Source: Bryobacterales bacterium (GTDB lineage Bacteria; Acidobacteriota; Terriglobia; Bryobacterales; Bryobacteraceae). From it: a DNA stretch of 7,125 nt. Below are positions 4,521 to 7,125 of this stretch, one piece after another. The position numbers and the translations under genes are program-made. The notes under the pieces were generated by a model. The model was not told the DNA's origin, made no database searches, and saw nothing but the letters and a program-made list of their open reading frames with translations. The DNA lies in assembly GCA_003132865.1 (NCBI GenBank), contig PKYZ01000226.1, forward strand, positions 4,882 through 12,006, read 5' to 3'. Position 1 is the first letter of the stretch. The number at the start of each line of letters is the position of its first letter.

Positions 4521-6698
4521 TTATTTGCTGGTGTTGATCAGCACCATAACCCCGCCCGATTGGTCTGGCGCCACCAGATCCGGCCGCCCTGCCGAAGCCG
4601 GCTGCCCGTGCAGATTCTCCACCAGAATGCCGCCGGGATTGGGCCCCGCTCCTATGTAAAACGGCGCTTGGAACGTGCCGTCTCCCTTGCCCAGAAAGAT
4701 ACCTAGCGTGCCCGCTTCCATCAAGGCGATATCCGGAATACCATCCCTGTTCAGGTCCGCGACCACGGCGGGCCCGGGCGCTTCGAGCGCGTCGGTGAGC
4801 GCCTGCTTTTCCGTGAGCCCTCCCTTGCCGTCGCCCAGGTAAACCACAGCACCCCCGAGTGAAGACTCGGTGATGACCACGTCGAGATTCCCATCCCCGT
4901 TCACATCGGCCAACGCGATCCCCGCCGGGTCGCACTCTATCGTGAAGGGATTTTTGCAGGTGTTGAGGACGCTCTGGCTGAATCCGCCGTGCTGGTTGTT
5001 GAGCAGAAGATATATGGCGGCGGAAGCTTCCGCTCCGCTGGTGAGCACCAAGTCCGGCCAGCCATCGCCGTTCATATCGCCGGCAACCAGATAGGTGAAT
5101 CCGCCCACGGGCGGGTTGGCCACCAGCGCCAAGGGTGTCTGGAACGTGCCATCGCCGTTGCCCAGCGCCAGCAGGTTCGAGGACGTGGCGAAATCCACCC
5201 TCCCGTCCCGGTTAAAATCGGCCGCCGCCACATACCCCGCCGTGGCAAGCGGCGTGGAACTCTTCAGCGTAAAGGTGCCATCGCCTTTGCCGAGATAGGC
5301 GTTGACGGTGCCTCCCGTGGAGGGAAAGGGATTGGAACTGGGCACCAGCAAGTCGGGAATCCCATCCCCGTTCAGATCCGCTGTAACCAGGCAATCGGCA
5401 TTGCTCAGGGGAATGGGTGCGGCCGGCGTGAAGGGCGCGCGAGGCGACCCGGTTCCAAGCAAAATGGAGATGCCCTGGAGCCCACCCCCAAACATATTGA
5501 CGGCCAAATCGGGCTTGCCGTCGAGGTTGAAATCGGCCACCACCCCGCAGCCCGCAGCGCCCGGGAGTCCCGTCCAGAGGCCATCCTGGAACCCCTTGTT
5601 GCCGGTGTTCAGCAGCACGGAAACCGCGCCCGAACCCTGCACCACCAGATCTACGAGGCTGGGGCTTCGCAGATGGGCAGGAACCAGACTCCCGGGGCCG
5701 ATCCCGGAGGCGGAGGTCTGGACGGGGTAAAGCACCGGCTCCCTGAATTTGCCGTTGCCCTCGCCCGGGGCCACATAGACGTATGAGTTGAGCATATCGG
5801 GGAGGCCGTCGCCATTCACGTCCGCGATGGCGCTAACCCCTCCCGGCAGGTAGACGGGGGTGGGCCCTGAGAAGCCTCCCGCGCCGTTCCCAAGGTAGAG
5901 GGGCACGTAGTTCGCCGCCGCGGCGCAATTCGCGGCGATAGCCGGATAACCTCCGCTACTGACTGCGCCCACTATAAAGCTGCAGCCGGTTCCGGGCTTC
6001 TGCGGGTTAGTGAAGTTCTGCTGCGGCTGGAACGTGCCATTGCCGTTGCCCAGCAGTACGGCAAAACCAGTGGGCGTGGTCACTACGAGGTCCAGCCTGC
6101 CATCTTTGCGGAAGTCTGCCGCTACCAGATAGCTGCCATTAGTCGGGCCGGCGCCCTGGAAGGGAATCAGCACGCCAGGATTGAATGCGCCGTCGCCTTT
6201 GCCGGTGAACAGCCAGATGCCGCTGCTGCCCACGGTGGCGACGTCGGCAATGCCATCCCCGTTGAAGTCCCCAAGGGCGACGTCTTGTATGTTGGTGTCC
6301 ATGCCGGCTTGATAGAAGACGGCGGGTTGGAAGGTGCCATCGCCGTTGCCCAGAGAGACGCCGATCCCCCAGGCATAGTTCTGGTTCTGGCCAGCCAAGA
6401 CCAGGTCGACTATTCTGCTGCCGTTCAGGTCCGCCACGGCGAAGCTAGGGGAAAAGTCCATGCCGATCTGGGTCTTGGGACCTTGCCGGAAGGTACCGTT
6501 GCCGTTGCCGAACAACACCTGCACGGAGCCCCTGAACAATTCAATCGCGTCTGGAATTCCGTCGTCGTTGGTGTCGGCCACGGCCACCCGGTTGGCGCCG
6601 AAGTCCGGGTAGTCGCGGCGCGCGTAATAGGTGAGTGCCGCGGCATTAGCGGCGGCAGCGCTTGCCAGGCATGCCGCGAAAACTGAGTTTCTTCTCAT
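4521..6698 (-). CDS. Secreted VCBS/FG-GAP repeat beta-propeller protein
   Basis: This 725-residue protein begins MRRNSVFAACLASAAAANAA, a clear signal peptide with likely cleavage after about residue 21. The rest is about 14 copies of a 46-55-residue unit made of a calcium-binding loop (D-x-N-x-D-G-x-x-D) followed by a strand and a GNGDGTF-type turn. These are the FG-GAP/VCBS repeats of integrin-alpha-like beta-propellers. Units begin near residues 38, 87, 141, 192, 242, 288, 338, 386, 438, 491, 538, 593, 644 and 691. Ten have an intact acidic loop, whereas those at 87, 242, 338 and 691 are degenerate. Such proteins are common and poorly characterised in Acidobacteriota, where they act outside the cytoplasm in adhesion or carbohydrate/protein binding. 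No C-terminal sorting domain or transmembrane anchor is visible. An AAGAGG site (6703-6708) lies four bases before the ATG, and the upstream gene ends 33 bases away. Confidence 0.93.
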   Translation of the reverse strand: MRRNSVFAACLASAAAANAAALTYYARRDYPDFGANRVAVADTNDDGIPDAIELFRGSVQVLFGNGNGTFRQGPKTQIGMDFSPSFAVADLNGSRIVDLVLAGQNQNYAWGIGVSLGNGDGTFQPAVFYQAGMDTNIQDVALGDFNGDGIADVATVGSSGIWLFTGKGDGAFNPGVLIPFQGAGPTNGSYLVAADFRKDGRLDLVVTTPTGFAVLLGNGNGTFQPQQNFTNPQKPGTGCSFIVGAVSSGGYPAIAANCAAAANYVPLYLGNGAGGFSGPTPVYLPGGVSAIADVNGDGLPDMLNSYVYVAPGEGNGKFREPVLYPVQTSASGIGPGSLVPAHLRSPSLVDLVVQGSGAVSVLLNTGNKGFQDGLWTGLPGAAGCGVVADFNLDGKPDLAVNMFGGGLQGISILLGTGSPRAPFTPAAPIPLSNADCLVTADLNGDGIPDLLVPSSNPFPSTGGTVNAYLGKGDGTFTLKSSTPLATAGYVAAADFNRDGRVDFATSSNLLALGNGDGTFQTPLALVANPPVGGFTYLVAGDMNGDGWPDLVLTSGAEASAAIYLLLNNQHGGFSQSVLNTCKNPFTIECDPAGIALADVNGDGNLDVVITESSLGGAVVYLGDGKGGLTEKQALTDALEAPGPAVVADLNRDGIPDIALMEAGTLGIFLGKGDGTFQAPFYIGAGPNPGGILVENLHGQPASAGRPDLVAPDQSGGVMVLINTSK
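4536..6587 (-). repeat. Tandem VCBS/FG-GAP coding repeats, about 14 units
   Basis: The repeats are recognisable in the DNA as well as the protein. A 25-base segment encoding the LGNGDGTFQ turn recurs on the plus strand near 5141-5165, 6029-6053 and 6329-6353 with only one to three differences, and in more diverged form near 4666-4690 and 6488-6511. Unit spacing is about 140-165 bases. The units are unequal and diverged overall, which indicates old duplication with conservation of the calcium loops and turns, not recent expansion. They are coding repeats and not an array of mobile DNA. Confidence 0.85.
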
Positions 6699-6702
6699 AA
6701 CG

Positions 6703-6708
6703 CCTCTT
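6703..6708 (-). promoter_or_regulatory. Ribosome binding site of the VCBS gene
   Basis: AAGAGG read on the minus strand lies four bases upstream of the ATG at 6696-6698. It supports this start, which is also placed exactly in front of the signal peptide. Confidence 0.6.
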
Positions 6709-6731
6709 CACTCAGGGCATGCCACGGCCCG

Positions 6732-7125
6732 TTACGTCTGCCAAGTCGTGTCGCTCGGGTTCTGCGCGGCGCTCACATAAGCCAAATATGTCGCCAAGGC
6801 GGTGGTGTGGCCGCTAGTTATGTAGTTCGGCACTGGGACATGGATGTCTGGCATGGAAAACGAGTAAAGTTCGTTCTGCACGTTTGCATCTCCGAAATTC
6901 GTCTGGTACATGCCCGACACCCCCTTCGCGACAGCACCAGCTGCGTCAAGCTGGACCTGGTTCAGGGTTTCGCCGTATCTTACCAGTGGGGTCGGCAGGC
7001 TCAGGTTGTCTGGAGGGGTGGGGGGCGTGGAGGAATAGTTGTAGAACTCGAACTGCTGCCCCCTGGACGTGTCCGGTTGGGTTGGTTTCGTGCCCGTATA
7101 GGGCCAGAAGCTGTAGATCCCCAGC
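6732..7125 (-). CDS. C-terminal 130 residues of a possible sulfatase-type hydrolase (partial)
   Basis: The frame is open from the right edge of the window to a TAA at 6732-6734, so the gene continues outside. The visible part begins LGIYSFWPYTGTKP, followed by GQQFEFYNYSS and DNLSLPTP, and ends with ALATYLAYVSAAQNP. A segment of the form 'K-x-G-Y-x-x-W ... E-x-Y-x-Y ... x-N-L' followed by a helical tail is how sulfatase/alkaline-phosphatase-superfamily proteins usually end (compare the common ELYD...E--NL motif). The catalytic Cys/Ser-x-Pro-x-Arg region would lie outside the window, so this assignment is tentative. An internal ATG at 6918-6920 is not a true start, because similar coding sequence continues upstream. 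The VCBS gene starts 33 bases after the stop, so the two are probably cotranscribed. Confidence 0.6.
   Translation of the reverse strand, partial: LGIYSFWPYTGTKPTQPDTSRGQQFEFYNYSSTPPTPPDNLSLPTPLVRYGETLNQVQLDAAGAVAKGVSGMYQTNFGDANVQNELYSFSMPDIHVPVPNYITSGHTTALATYLAYVSAAQNPSDTTWQT

Noticed and set aside
3661..4659. A 332-codon plus-strand frame opposite the parvulin gene
   Set aside because: It has no ribosome binding site and no recognisable domain. It mirrors the GC-rich codon pattern of the minus-strand gene and runs on into the end of the VCBS gene.
4536..6587. Regularly spaced DNA repeats, considered as a CRISPR or mobile repeat array
   Set aside because: The repeats are diverged, in frame, and encode calcium loops and GDGTF turns of VCBS units; there are no uniform repeats with unique spacers.

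Overview
The window is high-GC bacterial DNA in which every supported gene lies on the minus strand. The long secreted VCBS/FG-GAP repeat protein, the parvulin gene directly behind it, a sulfatase-like C-terminus in front of it, and short GC-rich palindromic repeats between genes together suggest an Acidobacteriota genome, perhaps of the Solibacter/Bryobacter type. This assignment is inferred from gene style; no rRNA or other marker gene is present.

Layout in the direction of transcription (right to left). (1) 7125-6732: C-terminal 130 residues of a protein entering from outside the window, perhaps a sulfatase-type hydrolase. (2) 6698-4521: a 725-residue exported protein built of about 14 VCBS/FG-GAP units. 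(3) 4517-3664: a PpiC/parvulin-type peptidyl-prolyl isomerase, three bases after the previous stop, whose reading frame breaks near 4452 in a way that one missing C explains. These three form one tight cluster. (4) 3663-3378 (if the upstream dacB start is used) or 3663-3285: non-coding DNA with three or four hairpins, including a double palindromic repeat, and an ACTA tetranucleotide tract. (5) 3284-1776: a penicillin-binding protein 4-type D-Ala-D-Ala carboxypeptidase/endopeptidase (peptidase S13) with all three active-site motifs. (6) 1737-346: a radical SAM protein with a complete C-terminal SPASM cluster domain. It lies 38 bases after dacB, separated from it by a perfect 9-bp hairpin. (7) 345-120: non-coding, with a candidate minus-strand promoter whose -10 box sits inside a perfect 14-bp palindrome. 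(8) 119-1: the N-terminus of a small protein resembling antitoxins of type II toxin-antitoxin modules, cut by the window edge.

Working together: genes 1-3 look like an export cluster (secreted enzyme, secreted beta-propeller protein, foldase-type isomerase). Genes 5-6 look like a two-gene unit joining peptidoglycan trimming to a peptide- or protein-modifying radical SAM enzyme. The radical SAM enzyme is the most interesting gene because its substrate is not evident: no precursor peptide is visible beside it. The 14-bp palindrome over the last gene's promoter suggests self-repression of a toxin-antitoxin operon. No tRNA, rRNA, CRISPR array, insertion sequence or phage gene was seen.
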